DNA of 7,357 nucleotides, from assembly GCA_004322325.1 (NCBI GenBank), contig SCTP01000316.1, forward strand, positions 1 through 7,357, read 5' to 3'. The notes below the pieces were generated by a model, which saw nothing but the letters and a program-made list of their open reading frames with translations, searched no databases and was not told where the DNA came from. The first letter of the stretch is position 1. Each line of letters opens with the position of its first letter. The DNA is from Gammaproteobacteria bacterium (lineage in GTDB: Bacteria > Pseudomonadota > Gammaproteobacteria > DSM-16500). Below, piece after piece: positions 6,538-7,357 of this stretch. Both the position numbers and the translations under genes were made by a program.

Positions 6538-6981
6538 ATGGCTATTGATAAATATAATAAAAAAGTTCAAGAAGAAACCGAAGGTGAATCCGGGCACGGC
6601 GGACATGGCGGTCGCGTCGAATATCGGGAGTTTATTGGCCCGGCTCGATCGCGAGATGAGCAAAAGCGTTTATTATCTAAACATGGCGATTTGAATGAAG
6701 CAAATATTAAAAAAGGCAAAGAAACGAGTGAGAATTATAAAAAGCAACGAGAAAATCCGAAAAAAGGATTAATAGGCGCTCATCATGAACAATCTCTCTA
6801 TAAAGGTCATCCCATATTAAGTAAAAGATTCAGTGGGGCAGATCCTAAAGTGAGTTCAGTTCCGACTGAAATAAAAGAGATAAAGGATACGGAACCACAA
6901 AAGAAATTCGAGCTGACTCATCAACCGCGTCTTACCCATGCCCCAAAACAAACCCATCAACTCAAGCCGCGTGGAATGTAA
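6538..6981 (+). CDS. Hypothetical hydrophilic protein, 147 residues, with GHGGHGG motif and C-terminal THxP-like repeats
   Basis: I do not recognise this protein. It is strongly polar and Lys/Glu/His-rich, lacks Cys, and has no signal peptide or membrane segment; it is probably largely disordered. An acidic N-terminal patch (EETEGE, 12-17) precedes GHGGHGGR (19-26). A helix-prone charged stretch (38-75) includes RSRDEQKRLLSKHG. The C-terminus carries three short imperfect units around THQP, THAP and THQL (127-142) and ends in KPRGM. The start has GAGGA 7 bases upstream. The gene lies 35 bases after etfA and 6 bases before the ankyrin-repeat gene, so all are likely on one transcript, and coupling to the ankyrin gene is closer. 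Small charged proteins next to effector-like genes can be secreted substrates or chaperones; that is only a guess, and the C-terminus gives no clear Dot/Icm signal. Gene reality is likely; function is unknown. Confidence 0.7.
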   Translation: MAIDKYNKKVQEETEGESGHGGHGGRVEYREFIGPARSRDEQKRLLSKHGDLNEANIKKGKETSENYKKQRENPKKGLIGAHHEQSLYKGHPILSKRFSGADPKVSSVPTEIKEIKDTEPQKKFELTHQPRLTHAPKQTHQLKPRGM

Positions 6982-6987
6982 TTGGTT

Positions 6988-7357
6988 ATGATGACGCTTG
7001 CGGATGCCATTATAGAAGAAGATATTGAGAGCATAAAAACACTACTACGTCATAGTGAGGACGTTAATCAAATTGACGAATATGGATTCACACCACTGAC
7101 TGAAGCAGCGATTGTCGATAATATCAACATCACGCAGCTTTTATTAGAACGTGGTGCGGATCCAAATCAACAAGATGTGACGGGTGGGACGCCGTTACAA
7201 TGGGCGGTTGAAAATAATAATCAAGCGTTAGTGAAATTATTATTAAAAAATCGCGCGGATCCTAACATGAGTAATTTTGCAGGACAGCCGGTGCTCACCA
7301 TGCCTATGTTGCGGCATCAATCTGAGATGCGGCAATTGCTGATTCAAGCCGGTGCAA
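6988..7357 (+). CDS. Ankyrin-repeat protein, N-terminal part (cut by window edge), AnkH/LegA3-like
   Basis: The frame is open from the ATG at 6988 to the right edge (123 codons plus one base, no stop). The second ATG at 6991 is an equally good start. Three ankyrin-type units are visible. A first degenerate helix pair (3-25) leads to YGFTPLTEAAIVDN (32-45) with LLLERGADPNQQD (51-63). GGTPLQWAVENNN (66-78) with LLLKNRADPN (84-93) follows. A divergent unit begins at AGQPVLTMPML (98-108) and ends RQLLIQAGA (115-123). The opening LADAIIEEDIE and the GQPVLTMP stretch recall the Legionella core effector AnkH/LegA3, whose ankyrin repeats precede a cysteine-protease-like domain; this is memory-based. 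The start lies 6 bases after the previous stop with only a weak GGA upstream, so translation is probably coupled. Ankyrin repeats mediate protein binding, often to host targets in this bacterial group. The fold is certain; the orthology is not. Confidence 0.88.
   Translation, partial: MMTLADAIIEEDIESIKTLLRHSEDVNQIDEYGFTPLTEAAIVDNINITQLLLERGADPNQQDVTGGTPLQWAVENNNQALVKLLLKNRADPNMSNFAGQPVLTMPMLRHQSEMRQLLIQAGA

Noticed and set aside
6430..6663. A 77-codon minus-strand frame across the etfA end and the following gap
   Set aside because: It spans two plus-strand genes with good start signals and matches nothing recognisable; hydrophobic residues arise from the complement of Lys/Glu codons.

Overview
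The window reads as chromosomal DNA of a Gram-negative gammaproteobacterium. I place it tentatively in the order Legionellales (Legionella, Coxiella, Aquicella and relatives). The reasons are moderate-to-low G+C, a permease of a type I associate with that group, and an ankyrin-repeat protein at the right edge that resembles the Legionella effector AnkH/LegA3. The placement rests on remembered family resemblance, not on a search.

Layout. Two divergent gene sets are separated by a 78-base intergenic region (4731-4808). Leftwards (minus strand) runs a tight five-gene series. It starts with an HSD10-type short-chain dehydrogenase (3966-4730), then a KimA-like APC permease (1953-3902), a type II-like L-asparaginase homologue (940-1941), an unrecognised 165-residue protein (421-918), and a VUT/YhhQ-family queuosine precursor transporter (2-418). 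The transporter hits a stop codon after only 138 residues and is probably broken. Rightwards (plus strand) are etfB (4809-5555) and etfA (5555-6502), overlapping by one base, then a 147-residue hydrophilic orphan (6538-6981) and the 5' part of an ankyrin-repeat gene (6988 to the right edge).

How the genes fit together. The dehydrogenase oxidises short or branched 3-hydroxyacyl-CoAs with NAD+, and the electron transfer flavoprotein takes electrons from acyl-CoA dehydrogenases. Back to back, they suggest shared control of fatty-acid or branched-chain amino-acid breakdown. The permease keeps the residues that bind K+ in Bacillus KimA, so an 'amino acid permease' label would be doubtful. The asparaginase homologue keeps its nucleophile but has lost several conserved active-site residues. 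The three leftmost genes are much more AT-rich than the permease and dehydrogenase, which suggests a separate origin for that end of the series.

The most unusual part is the right end: a charged, His/Gly-containing orphan and an effector-like ankyrin gene directly downstream of housekeeping etfBA. I saw no RNA genes, insertion sequences, CRISPR arrays or convincing terminators. Intergenic space is minimal; no gene-free stretch exceeds 78 bases.
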